64,000 bases of DNA. Source: Cnuibacter physcomitrellae (GTDB lineage: Bacteria > Actinomycetota > Actinomycetes > Actinomycetales > Microbacteriaceae). Both the position numbers and the translations under genes were made by a program. The notes under the pieces are model-generated. The model was given only the letters and a program-made list of their open reading frames with translations, was not told where the DNA came from and did no database searches. The DNA lies in assembly GCF_014640535.1 (NCBI RefSeq), contig NZ_BMHD01000002.1:1-64000 (forward strand), in the 5' to 3' direction. The stretch's first letter is position 1. Every line of letters begins with the position of its first letter. Below are positions 23,067-33,240 of this stretch, in pieces.

Positions 23067-23948
23067 TCAGGCGATCGACAGGTCGCCCTCGAACACCAGC
23101 TCGGCCGGACCGGACAGGGCCACGTGCTCGCCGTCCTCCGCGGGGAACATGCGCACTCCGACCGTGCCACCCGGCACGTCGACCCGCCACTCGTTCGGAG
23201 CCCCCGCTCCCGCCCAGTGCCGTACGGCGAGTGCGGCGGCCGCAGCACCCGTTCCGCAGGAGAGCGTCTCCCCGCTTCCCCGCTCGTGCACGCGCATCCG
23301 GATGCGACCCACGCCGTCGCGGACCAGCGGCTCGCGCGGGACGACGAACTCGACGTTCGCACCCTCCACCGGCGCGGGGTCGAGGTGCGGGATCACCGTG
23401 AGGTCGGCGGCCTCGAGCTCGGCGTCGTCGGCGAGAGCGACCACGACGTGCGGGTTGCCGACGTCGATGCCGAGTCCCGGACGCGCCACCGGCACCTCAC
23501 GGGCGCTGACGAGCGTCTCGTCCGGCTCCAGCCGCCACCGCCCGAGGTCCACTTGGAAGCCGGTGCCGCTGCGGATCACGTCGCGCACGCCCGCGCGTGT
23601 GCCGATCGGCAGGGTCCGGCCGGGGACGAGCTCGACGACGCCGTTCTCGATCAGGTACCGGACGAAGACCCGGATGCCATTGCCGCACATCTCGGCGATC
23701 GACCCATCGGCGTTCCGGTAGTCCATGAACCACTCGGCGGCCGGGTCCTCCGCCAGCGCGGCACCACCCGCCGCAATGTTCTCGGAACGGACGGCGCGCA
23801 GGACGCCGTCGGCGCCGATCCCGAACCGGCGGTCGCAGAGGGCCGCCACCTGGCTCGGCGAGAGATCGTGGTGGCCGTCGGGATCGAGGAACAGCACGAA
23901 GTCGTTGCCCGTGCCCTGGCCCTTGGTGAAGCGGAGGTCGACGGACAT
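23067..23948 (-). CDS. dapF: Diaminopimelate epimerase
   Basis: Converts LL- to meso-diaminopimelate for lysine and peptidoglycan. The 293-residue protein has the two catalytic cysteines in 'MCGNGIRV' and '[10 protein letters not shown]'. It follows miaA after 5 bp, but TAGACT lies seven bases before the ATG, so it may also have its own leaderless promoter. Confidence 0.96.
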   Translation of the reverse strand: MSVDLRFTKGQGTGNDFVLFLDPDGHHDLSPSQVAALCDRRFGIGADGVLRAVRSENIAAGGAALAEDPAAEWFMDYRNADGSIAEMCGNGIRVFVRYLIENGVVELVPGRTLPIGTRAGVRDVIRSGTGFQVDLGRWRLEPDETLVSAREVPVARPGLGIDVGNPHVVVALADDAELEAADLTVIPHLDPAPVEGANVEFVVPREPLVRDGVGRIRMRVHERGSGETLSCGTGAAAAALAVRHWAGAGAPNEWRVDVPGGTVGVRMFPAEDGEHVALSGPAELVFEGDLSIA

Positions 23949-23953
23949 GCCGA

Positions 23954-24898
23954 TCAGTCTACGGCCGCACGGACCAGGCCCTGCACGACGTCGCGGGTCG
24001 CCGCGCCGTCGCGGGGGTCGAGGTCGACCGCGTCCTCGTACCGCCGGAACCAGCTGACCTGCCGGCGCGCGTAACGCCTGGTCAGCGCCTGAGTGGCGGT
24101 GACCGCCTCGTCACGCGTGAGGACGCCGTCGAGCTGGTCGAGGGCCTGGGCGTAGCCGATCGCCCGCGTGGCCGTCGAGCCGTCGCGGAGCCCATGCGCG
24201 GCAAGCAGGGCGACCTCGTCGAGCAGACCCGACGACCACATCCGCTCGACGCGGCGGTCGAGCCGCTCGACGAGATCGGCGCGGTCGATGCCGAGTCGGA
24301 TCACCGTCGTGGGACGCCAGGGCGCCGCCTCGGCGGGCAGACGCCCCGAGACCGGCTCGCCTGTCACCGTCGCGACCTCCAGGGCCCGGACGAGCCGCCG
24401 CCCGTTGTGCGGTCCGATCGCCTCGGCCGACGCTCGATCCAGGCTCACCAGGTCGCGGTAGAGCGCCCCGGGGCCCCTCTCGTCGAGCTCCTTCTCCAGT
24501 CGCGCCCGCACGGCCTCGTCGCGGGCGGGGAACTCGAAGGGGAAGAGCACGCTGGAGACGTACAGCCCCGATCCGCCGACCAGGACGGGGACCGCTCCGC
24601 GGGCCACGATGGCGTCGATGTCGGCGCGGGCGTGCCGCTGATACGCGGCCACCGAGGCCTCGTCGACGACGTCCAGCACGTCGAGCTGGTGATGCGGGTG
24701 CCCTCGTCGCTCCTCGAGGGCGAGCTTCGCCGTCCCGATGTCCATGCCGCGATAGAGCTGCATGGCATCGGCGTTGACGATCTCGGCCCGCCGTCCCGCC
24801 TCGGCGAGGGTGTCGGCGATCGCCAGCGAGAGGTCGGACTTGCCTGTTCCCGTCGCTCCGACAACGGCGAGCACGCGGCCGTCGCCGCCCACGCTCAC
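23954..24898 (-). CDS. miaA: tRNA dimethylallyltransferase
   Basis: Adds an isopentenyl group to A37 of tRNAs reading U-starting codons. The 314-residue protein has the P-loop '[13 protein letters not shown]', the '[18 protein letters not shown]' substrate loop, 'VLVGGSGLY' and the late '[12 protein letters not shown]' motif. The GTG start at 24898 overlaps the miaB stop (GTGA). Confidence 0.95.
   Translation of the reverse strand: MSVGGDGRVLAVVGATGTGKSDLSLAIADTLAEAGRRAEIVNADAMQLYRGMDIGTAKLALEERRGHPHHQLDVLDVVDEASVAAYQRHARADIDAIVARGAVPVLVGGSGLYVSSVLFPFEFPARDEAVRARLEKELDERGPGALYRDLVSLDRASAEAIGPHNGRRLVRALEVATVTGEPVSGRLPAEAAPWRPTTVIRLGIDRADLVERLDRRVERMWSSGLLDEVALLAAHGLRDGSTATRAIGYAQALDQLDGVLTRDEAVTATQALTRRYARRQVSWFRRYEDAVDLDPRDGAATRDVVQGLVRAAVD
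23956..23961 (-). promoter_or_regulatory. -10 box of possible leaderless dapF promoter
   Basis: The minus strand has TAGACT ending seven bases before the dapF ATG, overlapping the end of miaA. No ribosome binding site precedes the ATG. Confidence 0.4.
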
Positions 24899-26508
24899 CC
24901 CTGGCGCTCGGACGCCGTGCGCAGGTCGTCTGAGGGGCTGTAGATCGGCGAGGTCGCCACTCGGAGCGTGGGCAGACCCAGCGACACGGGGCCCGCGGAG
25001 GCGCCGGACGCGCCGTGGGACGGCACCGCGCAGCTCTCGGCCTGGGCGCGGTCCCATGCGTCGCCCGCCCGGGTCGCACGGACGTCGAGCGTCGCGCCGT
25101 CGGGGCCGGCGATCAGGTAAAACGGGGTCGCGCGCGACACACGGACGGTCACGACATCGCCCGGCCGGGGCCGCGCCGAGCCCGACGGCACGTCGAAGTG
25201 CACCAGACGCGAGTCGCGCGCCCGGCCGCTCATCCGGTGCGTCTCGTCGTCTCGTCGGCCCTCGCCGTTCGCCACGAGCACCTCCACCTCGCGTCCGATC
25301 AGGCGGTCGTTCTCCTCCTGGCTGATGCGCTCCTGCAGCGCGATCAGACGCTCGTAGCGCTCCTGCACCACCTCGCGCGGAACCTGCTCGTCGTACTCCG
25401 CCGCGGGCGTGCCGGGCCGGATCGAGTACTGGAACGTGAACGCCGAGGCGAACCTGGCCTCCTCGACCACGCGCAGGGTGTCCTCGAAGTCGGCGTCGGT
25501 CTCGCCCGGGAATCCGACGATGATGTCGGTGCTGATCGCCGCGTCCGGGATGCGGTGACGGACCCGCTCGAGGATGCCCAGGAACTTCGCCGACCGGTAG
25601 GACCGGCGCATGGCGCGCAGGATGCGGTCGGAGCCGGACTGGAGGGGCATGTGGAGCTGAGGCATGACCGACGGGGTCTCGGCCATCGCGTCGATCACGT
25701 CGTCGGTGAACGCCGCGGGATGAGGGCTCGTGAAGCGGATCCGCTCGAGACCCTCGATCGCCCCGGCCGCGCGGAGGAGCTTGCCGAAGGCGAGACGGTC
25801 GCCGAACTCGACACCGTACGAGTTGACGTTCTGTCCGAGCAGCGTGACCTCGATGGCGCCGTCATCGACGAGCGACTGCACCTCGGCCAGCACGTCACCC
25901 GGCCGGCGGTCCTTCTCCTTGCCGCGGAGCGACGGCACGATGCAGAAGGTGCACGTGTTATTGCAGCCGACCGAGATCGACACCCATCCGCTGTAGGTCG
26001 AGTCGCGCTTGGTCGGCAGCGTCGACGGGAAGACCTCGAGGGACTCCAGGATCTCGAGCTCGGCCGCATCGTTGTGCCGCGCCCGCTCGAGCAGCGCGGG
26101 GAGCGAGCCCATGTTGTGAGTGCCGAAGACGACGTCGACCCAGGGCGCCTTCTCGAGGATGACGCCCTTGTCCTTCTGCGCGAGGCAGCCGCCGACGGCG
26201 ATCTGCATTCCCTCGTGCCCGCGCTTGACCGCGGCGAGATGACCCAGGTTGCCATAGAGCTTGTTGTCGGCGTTCTCGCGGACGGCGCAGGTGTTGATCA
26301 CCACGACGTCCGGCTCGACGCCGTCGGCCCTCACGTAGCCGGCGGCCTCGAGCGACCCGCTGAGCCGTTCGGAGTCGTGCACGTTCATCTGGCAGCCGTA
26401 GGTGCGCACCTCGTAGGTGCGGGCACGCCCCTCGGTGTCGAGGGCGGCCGACGACGGCGAGATGGTGGTCGCGCCGGCGGCCGTTCGGGGATCGCTGAGA
26501 ATGGTCAT
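24895..26508 (-). CDS. miaB: tRNA methylthiotransferase MiaB
   Basis: Radical-SAM enzyme that adds a methylthio group to the isopentenyl-A37 made by MiaA, the next gene. The 537-residue protein has the N-terminal cluster cysteines ('YGCQMN', '[10 protein letters not shown]', 'GGCLAQ'), the radical-SAM CxxxCxxC in 'CNNTCTFC' and a C-terminal TRAM domain. About 70 extra residues after TRAM are low in recognisable features, as in other actinobacterial MiaB. A TAGACT lies nine bases before the ATG. Confidence 0.96.
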   Translation of the reverse strand: MTILSDPRTAAGATTISPSSAALDTEGRARTYEVRTYGCQMNVHDSERLSGSLEAAGYVRADGVEPDVVVINTCAVRENADNKLYGNLGHLAAVKRGHEGMQIAVGGCLAQKDKGVILEKAPWVDVVFGTHNMGSLPALLERARHNDAAELEILESLEVFPSTLPTKRDSTYSGWVSISVGCNNTCTFCIVPSLRGKEKDRRPGDVLAEVQSLVDDGAIEVTLLGQNVNSYGVEFGDRLAFGKLLRAAGAIEGLERIRFTSPHPAAFTDDVIDAMAETPSVMPQLHMPLQSGSDRILRAMRRSYRSAKFLGILERVRHRIPDAAISTDIIVGFPGETDADFEDTLRVVEEARFASAFTFQYSIRPGTPAAEYDEQVPREVVQERYERLIALQERISQEENDRLIGREVEVLVANGEGRRDDETHRMSGRARDSRLVHFDVPSGSARPRPGDVVTVRVSRATPFYLIAGPDGATLDVRATRAGDAWDRAQAESCAVPSHGASGASAGPVSLGLPTLRVATSPIYSPSDDLRTASERQG

Positions 26509-26537
26509 GAGGCGACCAGTCTACGAACTCGAGGCGG

Positions 26538-27125
26538 TCAGACGAACCGCGGCCCGCGACGCTCGTTCCGCGTCGCCATCGCCACGCGAGTCGCCTCGCG
26601 CACGACCGGGGACGGGTACCCCCTCCGCGCCAGGAAACCCATGAGACGGCGCTCGGCCGTGTCGTCGTCGTAGGACGACAACTGGCGCACGCGCTTGAGA
26701 GCGGCCGCCTCGGCGAGCTCGCGCTCCTCCTCGTCGTCGACGACCGAGAGCGCATCGGTGATGCACTCCTGCGGGATGCGGCGGGCGGACAGCTCGCGGG
26801 AGATGACGGCGCGGCTCTTGTTGTGACGCGATCGGAGACGCTCGACGAGGACCTCGGCGAGCATCCGATCGTCGACGTAGCCGAGCTCGCGATAACGGCT
26901 CACGAGCACCTCGGCCTCGTCGGGCTCGGCCCCCTGGGCGATGAGGAGGTCGACGGTCTCGGCCGCGGAGAGCTGGCGCCGCCCGAGAGCGCGGATCACC
27001 GTGTCGCTCACCCGGGCGAGGCGCTCCTCATCGGTCTCCGGGGTCTCGACGGGACCGGCCTCGACGCCGTGCGCGGCGGCAGTGCGCTCGCGGCGCACGG
27101 CGTCGAGGCTGATGATGTCGTTCAT
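26538..27125 (-). CDS. recX: RecX regulatory protein
   Basis: Binds RecA filaments and inhibits their growth. The 195-residue protein is mostly charged helices with the RecX repeats ('LLIAQGAEPDEAEVLVSRYRELGYVDD', here split: 'EAEVLVSRYRELGYVDD' then 'SRAVISRELSARRIP' and 'RRLMGFLARRGY'). It starts 8 bp after recA and is co-transcribed with it. Confidence 0.93.
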   Translation of the reverse strand: MNDIISLDAVRRERTAAAHGVEAGPVETPETDEERLARVSDTVIRALGRRQLSAAETVDLLIAQGAEPDEAEVLVSRYRELGYVDDRMLAEVLVERLRSRHNKSRAVISRELSARRIPQECITDALSVVDDEEERELAEAAALKRVRQLSSYDDDTAERRLMGFLARRGYPSPVVREATRVAMATRNERRGPRFV

Positions 27126-27133
27126 CGCGCTGG

Positions 27134-28198
27134 TCAGGCGCCCTTCTTCGAGGCCATCTTCGCCTGGAGCGACTCGACGGGGGCCGGGGCCTCAGCCTTC
27201 GCCCCGCCGATGCCGAGCTTGGCGAGGATCTTCGTCTCGATCTCGGCGGCGATGTCGGTGTTCTCGGAGAGGAACCGGCGGGCGTTCTCCTTGCCCTGAC
27301 CCAGCTGGTCGCCGTCGTAGGTGTACCAGGCACCGGACTTGCGGACGATCTCGTGCTCGACGCCGAAGTCGATCAGGCTGCCCTCGCGGGAGATGCCGAC
27401 GCCGTACAGGATGTCGAACTCGGCCTGCTTGAAGGGCGGCGCCATCTTGTTCTTGACGACCTTCACGCGGGTGCGGTTGCCGACGGCCTCGGTGCCCTCC
27501 TTGAGGGTCTCGATGCGACGGATGTCGAGCCGGACCGACGCGTAGAACTTCAGCGCCTTGCCGCCCGCGGTGGTCTCGGGGCTGCCGAAGAACACGCCGA
27601 CCTTCTCGCGGAGCTGGTTGATGAAGATCATCGTGGTGTTGGTCTGGTTGAGCGCACCCGTGAGCTTGCGGAGGGCCTGCGACATCAGCCGGGCCTGGAG
27701 GCCCACGTGGGCGTCGCCCATCTCGCCCTCGATCTCGGCGCGGGGCACGAGAGCGGCCACGGAGTCGATCACGATGAGGTCGATCGAGCCGGAGCGGACG
27801 AGCATGTCGGCGATCTCGAGGGCCTGCTCACCGGTGTCGGGCTGCGAGACCAGAAGGGAGTCGATGTCGACTCCGAGCTTCTGGGCGTAGTCGGGGTCGA
27901 GCGCGTGCTCGGCATCGATGAACGCGGCGATGCCTCCCGCGCGCTGGGCGTTCGCGATGGCGTGGAGCGTCAGCGTGGTCTTACCCGACGACTCCGGGCC
28001 GTAGATCTCGACGATGCGGCCGCGGGGGATGCCGCCGATGCCGAGGGCGACGTCGAGGGCGATGGACCCCGTGGGCACGACCTCGACGGGCGCACGCTCG
28101 TCGCTGCCGAGGCGCATCACCGAGCCCTTGCCGAACTGACGGTCGATCTGGGCGAGGGCGGTCTCGAGGGCCTTCTCGCGGTTGGCTTCGGTGGGCAT
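27134..28198 (-). CDS. recA: Recombinase RecA
   Basis: Forms filaments on single-stranded DNA, drives homologous recombination and activates LexA cleavage. The 354-residue protein has Walker A 'GPESSGKTT' (67-75), 'IDSVAAL', loop L1 'GEMGDAHVG' and L2 '[18 protein letters not shown]'. There is no intein. AGGAG sits a few bases before the ATG. A LexA box is about 210 bp upstream. Confidence 0.98.
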   Translation of the reverse strand: MPTEANREKALETALAQIDRQFGKGSVMRLGSDERAPVEVVPTGSIALDVALGIGGIPRGRIVEIYGPESSGKTTLTLHAIANAQRAGGIAAFIDAEHALDPDYAQKLGVDIDSLLVSQPDTGEQALEIADMLVRSGSIDLIVIDSVAALVPRAEIEGEMGDAHVGLQARLMSQALRKLTGALNQTNTTMIFINQLREKVGVFFGSPETTAGGKALKFYASVRLDIRRIETLKEGTEAVGNRTRVKVVKNKMAPPFKQAEFDILYGVGISREGSLIDFGVEHEIVRKSGAWYTYDGDQLGQGKENARRFLSENTDIAAEIETKILAKLGIGGAKAEAPAPVESLQAKMASKKGA

Positions 28199-28361
28199 GT
28201 CTGCTCCTTCTGCTGGTGCGGCCCGCGCCGCGGTGGTGTGCCCATAGGCTGTCGTTTCCCGCTCGAACCACGAGACGGGCGACAGGGCGTCACGGGAGTG
28301 TCGAACCCTTCACACGGTACGGATGGCCACCGACATCGTCGCTGTCCGGTCGCATTCTGTG

Positions 28362-28375
28362 TAGAACGTGTTCGA
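28362..28375. promoter_or_regulatory. LexA-like palindrome with short spacing upstream of recA
   Basis: TAGAACGTGTTCGA is an inverted pair of LexA-type half-sites (GAAC/GTTC) but with 2 bases between instead of 4. It may be a degenerate site or chance; the adjacent canonical box is better. Confidence 0.25.
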
Positions 28376-28392
28376 TTCTCTCGATGTGCAGG

Positions 28393-28421
28393 AGCCTACG
28401 CGCGTTCGAAACTGTCTTCGA
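28393..28421 (-). promoter_or_regulatory. recA promoter with LexA (SOS) box
   Basis: TCGAAACTGTCTTCGA (28406-28421) matches TCGAAC-N4-GTTCGA at 10 of 12 positions. On the minus strand it covers the -35/spacer of a promoter with TCGAAG at 28416-28421 and -10 TAGGCT (28393-28398). The recA leader would be about 190 bases. The 306 bp between recA and the DUF3046 gene hold only these sites and the terminator at 28449-28484. Confidence 0.65.
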
Positions 28422-28448
28422 CTGCGACACGCCGCCTCGCAGACATGA

Positions 28449-28484
28449 CGAGAGCCCCGGGTGCTCTCGCATCCGGGGCTCTCG
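28449..28484 (-). terminator. Terminator after the DUF3046 gene
   Basis: A perfect 12-bp stem (CGAGAGCCCCGG / CCGGGGCTCTCG) with a 12-base loop begins 20 bases after the DUF3046 stop and is followed on the minus strand by TCATGTCT. It separates the clgR side from recA. Confidence 0.8.
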
Positions 28485-28504
28485 TGGTCTGTCGGGGCGC
28501 CTGC

Positions 28505-28729
28505 TCAGCGCTTGGGCTCGGGCCGACCCGCTCCGTGCCAGTGCGACCGCGGCACGTCGGCCGCCTTGCACAGCGCCAGCCACACCTCTCGCGGCGTGCG
28601 CCCGGCTCGGAGCGCCTCCTCCGCCGTGCGCTCGCCGAGGTCGGAGATGACGAGGTCGTTGGTGACGACCGCGCCGTACCCGCGCCCGAACTCGTCGTCG
28701 ACGGCGCGTCGGAACTCGCTCAGTCGCAT
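28505..28729 (-). CDS. DUF3046 protein
   Basis: A 74-residue protein of the DUF3046 family, an actinobacterial group usually found beside recA; function unknown. It starts 'MRLSEFRRAVDDEFG', has 'AVVTNDLVISDLGERTAEEAL' and 'PREVWLALCKAADVP', and ends in a basic tail. It is probably a small helical soluble protein. It follows clgR after 40 bp and ends at a strong terminator. Confidence 0.88.
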   Translation of the reverse strand: MRLSEFRRAVDDEFGRGYGAVVTNDLVISDLGERTAEEALRAGRTPREVWLALCKAADVPRSHWHGAGRPEPKR

Positions 28730-28769
28730 GAGCTCACACGCCCTCGGCCGGCGGCCGTGGCGTCACCCG

Positions 28770-29078
28770 TCACCGTGCAACGAGATCGGCGTCGAAATCC
28801 GCCACGAAGTCGTCGGGCACGGTGTCGGGGATGGGCTCGAGGCCCTCCAGCACCGCGAGACGCTCGCCGACCTCCCGCATGATCACGGAGATCGGGGTGT
28901 CGAGCGCATCGGCGACCGAGGCGAGGATCTCGCTCGACGCCTCCTTCTGACCGCGCTCGACCTCGCTGAGGTAACCGAGCGCGACGCTGGCCTTGCTCGC
29001 CACCTGGCGGAGCGTACGGCCCTTCTGCAGGCGGAAGTCCCGAAGCACGTCGCCGATTTCCTGACGAACTAGAATCAC
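28770..29078 (-). CDS. clgR: XRE-family regulator, ClgR-like
   Basis: A 102-residue helix-turn-helix protein. The HTH is in 'LRDFRLQKGRTLRQVASKA' and 'GYLSEVERGQKEASSEILAS'. ClgR activates clp protease genes and others in streptomycetes, corynebacteria and mycobacteria, and is itself degraded by Clp. Position between pgsA-cinA and recA matches known clgR. The GTG at 29078 ('MILVRQEIGDVLR') is chosen because GGAGGG lies a few bases upstream; an upstream in-frame GTG adds seven residues without support. Confidence 0.9.
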   Translation of the reverse strand: MILVRQEIGDVLRDFRLQKGRTLRQVASKASVALGYLSEVERGQKEASSEILASVADALDTPISVIMREVGERLAVLEGLEPIPDTVPDDFVADFDADLVAR

Positions 29079-29232
29079 TGGACCCTCCTCGCGTGTCACG
29101 TCACCGTCTCTGAAGTGGTGCTGAACCTCTCCGGGGAGTGATTCGTAGCAAAGACTCTAGACGACGGGTACTGATGTTTTGTTGTGAACGACATCACCTG
29201 TAACCAGATCGACACACCGGGCATTCCCGGCC

Positions 29233-29715
29233 TCAGGCGGTGAGCAGCTCTTCGAGCAGGGCGAGCGCCCGCTCGGTCGTCTGACGTCGGATCGACTCGC
29301 GGTCGCCGTCGAACCGCTCGGCCACGGCGCGCACGTCGGACCCGATCGCGATGCCGATGAAGACCGTGCCGGGCGGCTGGCCGTCCTGCGGATCGGGCCC
29401 GGCCGCGCCGGTGGTCGACAACCCGATCGCGGCCGCCTCCCCCTCGATCTGGAGGGCGTCGCGCACGCCGCTCGCCATCTGCATCGCGACATCGGGATGG
29501 ACCGCCCCGTGCGCGGCGAGGGTCTCCGCGGCCACGCCGAGGAGGGTGTGCTTCACCGGCGTCGCGTAGGCGACGACGCCGCCCCGGAACACGGCGGAGG
29601 CACCCGGCACCGAGACGATCTCGGCGGCGAGCATCCCGCCGGTCAGGGACTCGGCGACCGCGAGGCTGGTGTGCGACGCCGTGAGCATCTCCACGATGCG
29701 CCGCGCGGCGCTCAT
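29233..29715 (-). CDS. CinA C-terminal-type nicotinamide-nucleotide amidase
   Basis: A 160-residue protein equal to the CinA C-terminal domain alone (PncC type), which deamidates NMN. It has 'AESLTGGMLAAEIVSVPGAS', 'FRGGVVAYATPVKHTLLGV' and 'STTGAAGPDPQDGQPPGTVFIG'. The N-terminal COG1058 domain of full CinA is missing, as in many actinobacteria. The ATG overlaps the pgsA stop (ATGA). Confidence 0.92.
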   Translation of the reverse strand: MSAARRIVEMLTASHTSLAVAESLTGGMLAAEIVSVPGASAVFRGGVVAYATPVKHTLLGVAAETLAAHGAVHPDVAMQMASGVRDALQIEGEAAAIGLSTTGAAGPDPQDGQPPGTVFIGIAIGSDVRAVAERFDGDRESIRRQTTERALALLEELLTA

Positions 29716-30317
29716 CGCTGAGCGGGACGGCGGTTGAGCCGCTGGTCCTGCACGATGTAGTCGATCCCGGTCACCACCGTCAGCACGAGGGCGATCGCCA
29801 TGAGGACCCAGTTGACCCAGTACATCCAGTCGCCGAGGACGTTCGGCAACGGGACGAGCGCGAACGAGATCGCGAAGGACTGGAACAGCGTCTTGAGCTT
29901 GCCGCCGCGGGACGCCGGGACGACACGATCGCTCAGCACCAGGAAGCGCCAGACCGTGATCCCGATCTCGCGGACGAGGATCACGATCGTGACCCACCAC
30001 CACAGCTCGCCCAGGATCGACAGACCCACGAGAGCGGCCCCGGTCAGCACCTTGTCGGCGATCGGGTCGAGCAGCTTCCCGAGGTCGGTGACGAGGTCGT
30101 ACTTCCGGGCGATGTGACCGTCGATGCCGTCGGTGGCGATCGCGACGATGAAGAGCGCCGCGGCGGCCCAGCGGAGCGGGCCGTCCTGTCCGTTGTCGAC
30201 GAGCAGCATGATCAGGAAGACCGGCGCCAACAGGATGCGCACGATCGTGATCACGTTCGGCACGTTGAGATTGCTGGGCTTCGACGCCGGGGTCAGAGCC
30301 CCACCCGCACTGGTCAC
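29712..30317 (-). CDS. pgsA: CDP-diacylglycerol-glycerol-3-phosphate phosphatidyltransferase
   Basis: Membrane enzyme making phosphatidylglycerol phosphate. The 201-residue protein has several membrane segments and the CDP-alcohol motif DG-x2-AR-x8-G-x3-D-x3-D, seen as 'DGIDGHIARKYDLVTDLGK' followed by 'LLDPIADK'. The start is GTG with GGGAG upstream, 3 bp after ftsK. Related CDP-alcohol enzymes differ mainly by context; this context is the conserved pgsA position. Confidence 0.9.
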   Translation of the reverse strand: MTSAGGALTPASKPSNLNVPNVITIVRILLAPVFLIMLLVDNGQDGPLRWAAAALFIVAIATDGIDGHIARKYDLVTDLGKLLDPIADKVLTGAALVGLSILGELWWWVTIVILVREIGITVWRFLVLSDRVVPASRGGKLKTLFQSFAISFALVPLPNVLGDWMYWVNWVLMAIALVLTVVTGIDYIVQDQRLNRRPAQR

Positions 30318-30320
30318 GTC

Positions 30321-33143
30321 TTACTCCCTGCCGGTCAGCTGCCAGGCATCCTCGTCGGAGGAGGCCTCCTCCTCAGGGTATAGCCCCGCGTCGAAGCTCG
30401 ACACCGGGTCGCGACCATCGGAACCGCTGGGACCGCCTCCGCTCGAACCGGACGGACCCGAGGGAGCGGGGCCGCCACCACCCCGCAGCATCGCGAGCAC
30501 CTCGGGGAGCTGCTCCGGTGTCACCAGCACGTCGCGCGCCTTCGACCCCTCCGAGGGCCCGACGATCTCGCGGGACTCGAGGAGGTCCATGAGGCGCCCG
30601 GCCTTGGCGAAGCCGACCTTGAGCTTGCGCTGCAGCATCGAGGTCGACCCGAACTGGCTGTTGACGATGAGCTCGGCCGCCTGGAGCAGGAGGTCGAGGT
30701 CGTCGCCGATGTCGGAGTCGATCTGCTTCTTCTCGGCGACCGCCGTGACGTCGTCGCGGTACTCGGGACGCGCCTGACGGGTGACGTGCTGGACGACGCC
30801 CGCGATCTCGCTCTCGGACACCCAGGCGCCCTGGACACGGATGGGCTTCGAGGCGCCCATCGGCAGGAACAGCCCGTCGCCCTGGCCGATCAGCTTGTCG
30901 GCCCCGGGCTGGTCGAGGATGACGCGGGAGTCGGTGACGCTCGTCACCGCGAAGGCGAGGCGGGAGGGCACGTTCGCCTTGATGAGACCCGTGACGACGT
31001 CGACGCTCGGCCGCTGGGTCGCGAGCACGAGGTGGATGCCCGAGGCCCGGGCGAGCTGCGTGATGCGGACGATCGAGTCCTCGACGTCGCGGGGAGCGAC
31101 CATCATCAGGTCGGCGAGCTCGTCGACCACCACGAGGAGGTACGGGTAGGGCTTCAGCACCCGCTGGCTCGCGGGCGGAAGCGTGATCTCGTCGTTGATG
31201 ACGGCGCGGTTGAAGTCGTCGATGTGCCGGAAGCCGAAGCTCTCGAGGTCGTCGTACCGCATGTCCATCTCCTTCACCACCCAGGAGAGGGCCTCGGCGG
31301 CCTTCTTCGGGTTGGTGATGATGGGCGTGATGAGGTGCGGGACACCCTGGTAGGCCGTGAGCTCGACGCGCTTGGGGTCGATGAGCACCATGCGCACCTC
31401 GCTGGGCTTCGCACGCATGAGCAGCGACGTGACCATCGAGTTGATGAAGCTCGACTTGCCGGACCCGGTGGAGCCGGCCACCAGGAGGTGAGGCATCTTC
31501 GCGAGGTTCGCGAGCACGAACTTGCCCTCGACGTCCTTGCCGACGCCGATGGTCATCGGGTGCGGGTCGTTCATCGCCTTGGCCGAGCGGAGAACGTCGC
31601 CGAGCACCACGGTCTCGCGGTCGGTGTTCGGGATCTCGACGCCGATCGCGCTCTTGCCGGGGATGGGCGAGAGGATGCGCACCTCGTTCGACGCGACCGC
31701 GTAGGAGAGGTTCTTCGACAGGGCCGTCACACGCTCGACCTTGACGCCGGGGCCCAGCTCGATCTCGTACCGGGTGACGGTCGGACCGCGCGAGAACCCG
31801 GTGACCGTCGCGTCGACCGAGAACTGCTGCAGCACGTCGGTGATCGCGCGCACCACGTCGTCGTTGACCGCGGACCGCGCCTTGGCCGGGGCGCCCGACT
31901 CGAGCGACGCCACGCTGGGCAGCCGGTAGTCGGCGGCGGAGGTGTCGGGGGCGGGCGAGAGCTCGCCCGTGTTCGCGAGCGACTCGGGCAGCTCGACCGG
32001 GATCGTGGCACCGGAGAACGCGGGCAGCGCATCCGACCCGGAGTCGTCGAGGAGGCTCGTCGCCGACGGCCGCCCGGGGAGGATCTCGCCCGTGACCCGC
32101 TTGATCGCCTGCTCGGCGGCAGCGAGGTCGCCGAAGACGACGTCGTCGAAGCTGCCCTGGCCGTAGGACTCGGTGGCGATCTCGGCGGCGGAGTCGTAGG
32201 GCTCCTCGGCCGCGGGCGTCCTGTCCTCGATCGTGGGACGGATGAGCGGGGTGTCGAACGCCGGATCCTCCTCGCGACCGCTGGAGTTGCGACGCCACCA
32301 CGGGAGCTCGCCCTCGGCGGACTCGTCGCCCTCGTCGTCGGTCGCGCCGCGCTTGCCGCGCTTCGGCTTCCGGGCCGTCGCCTCGTCGACCGCCGGCTCC
32401 TCGTCGGTGGGCGCAGTGGCGCCGAAGAGGTAGGCGTACAGCTCGCGGAGCCGCCGCCCGACGCGGTTCGGCGGGGTCTTGGTGAGGATGAACAGCGACA
32501 GCAGGAGGAGGGCGCTCAGGAGGACGGTCGCACCGATCGGCGTGATCACGGCCGCGAGGGGTGCGCCGACCAGCCAGCCGATGACGCCGCCGGCGACGGC
32601 GAGGCCCTCGATGCCGGCCGCGGGATCGGGCCGGCCGCCCCAGATGTGGCAGATGCCGGACGTCGTCACGATGAGCAGGCCCAGGCCGATCCCGATCCGG
32701 CCGTTGTCGTTCACCGAGGCGGGATGGCGGAAGAGCCAGAACGCCACCAGCAGGAGCACGACGGGCAGGGCGTAGGAGACACGGCCGAACAGCCCGCCGA
32801 ACGACCAGGCGTTCAGCACGGCGGCGACCGCGTTGGAGGCGAGGAACCACTCCACCACCGCGCCGATCACGGCGAGCAGCACGAACAGGAAGGGCAGGCC
32901 GTCGCGGCGCTCGTCCTTCTCCAGCTTCTCCGGGCCGAAGGCCCGAGCCGCACCGCCGACCAGGTGCGCGAGGCCCATCCAGCCGGAGACCAGCGGGTTC
33001 GGCCGCTCCTCGGCGGCGGGGAACTTCAGCGTCTTCTGGGCGGTCGTGGTGCGCTTCGACGAGGACGCGCGAGTGCTCGCGGCCGTGCCTCCGCGCGTCG
33101 AGCCGGCGCGGGAGCGCGTCGTCGACTTGCTGCTCGTGGCCAT
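30321..33143 (-). CDS. ftsK: DNA translocase FtsK/SpoIIIE
   Basis: Pumps DNA through the closing septum and loads chromosome dimer resolution. The 940-residue protein starts with a basic Ser/Thr-rich tail, then about four membrane segments (95-235), an acidic linker (about 245-430), the motor with Walker A 'GSTGSGKSS' and Walker B '[10 protein letters not shown]', and the C-terminal gamma winged helix ('[21 protein letters not shown]'). A Ser/Gly-rich tail ends the protein. TAGCGT lies six bases before the ATG, suggesting a leaderless mRNA. Confidence 0.97.
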   Translation of the reverse strand: MATSSKSTTRSRAGSTRGGTAASTRASSSKRTTTAQKTLKFPAAEERPNPLVSGWMGLAHLVGGAARAFGPEKLEKDERRDGLPFLFVLLAVIGAVVEWFLASNAVAAVLNAWSFGGLFGRVSYALPVVLLLVAFWLFRHPASVNDNGRIGIGLGLLIVTTSGICHIWGGRPDPAAGIEGLAVAGGVIGWLVGAPLAAVITPIGATVLLSALLLLSLFILTKTPPNRVGRRLRELYAYLFGATAPTDEEPAVDEATARKPKRGKRGATDDEGDESAEGELPWWRRNSSGREEDPAFDTPLIRPTIEDRTPAAEEPYDSAAEIATESYGQGSFDDVVFGDLAAAEQAIKRVTGEILPGRPSATSLLDDSGSDALPAFSGATIPVELPESLANTGELSPAPDTSAADYRLPSVASLESGAPAKARSAVNDDVVRAITDVLQQFSVDATVTGFSRGPTVTRYEIELGPGVKVERVTALSKNLSYAVASNEVRILSPIPGKSAIGVEIPNTDRETVVLGDVLRSAKAMNDPHPMTIGVGKDVEGKFVLANLAKMPHLLVAGSTGSGKSSFINSMVTSLLMRAKPSEVRMVLIDPKRVELTAYQGVPHLITPIITNPKKAAEALSWVVKEMDMRYDDLESFGFRHIDDFNRAVINDEITLPPASQRVLKPYPYLLVVVDELADLMMVAPRDVEDSIVRITQLARASGIHLVLATQRPSVDVVTGLIKANVPSRLAFAVTSVTDSRVILDQPGADKLIGQGDGLFLPMGASKPIRVQGAWVSESEIAGVVQHVTRQARPEYRDDVTAVAEKKQIDSDIGDDLDLLLQAAELIVNSQFGSTSMLQRKLKVGFAKAGRLMDLLESREIVGPSEGSKARDVLVTPEQLPEVLAMLRGGGGPAPSGPSGSSGGGPSGSDGRDPVSSFDAGLYPEEEASSDEDAWQLTGRE

Positions 33144-33149
33144 GGTCTC

Positions 33150-33155
33150 ACGCTA
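33150..33155 (-). promoter_or_regulatory. -10 box of leaderless ftsK promoter
   Basis: The minus strand has TAGCGT ending six bases before the ftsK ATG, with no ribosome binding site. It is just downstream of the rnj terminator, so ftsK needs a promoter here. Confidence 0.5.
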
Positions 33156-33183
33156 CCCGGGAGGGGTCGAGAAGCCCGGTCAT

Positions 33184-33211
33184 GGCGGCCGGGTGTCGAG
33201 ACCCGGCCGCC
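33184..33211 (-). terminator. Terminator after rnj
   Basis: A perfect 11-bp stem (GGCGGCCGGGT / ACCCGGCCGCC) with a 6-base loop GTCGAG (CTCGAC on the transcript) lies 29 bases after the rnj stop. There is no T tract, as is common in high-GC actinobacteria. Confidence 0.7.
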
Positions 33212-33240
33212 TGATCGGGGGTGTGCAGGAGTCCGAGCGG

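Noticed and set aside
27134-28198. Possible intein or insertion in recA
   Set aside because: The protein is 354 residues and collinear with standard RecA; both DNA loops and Walker motifs are intact.
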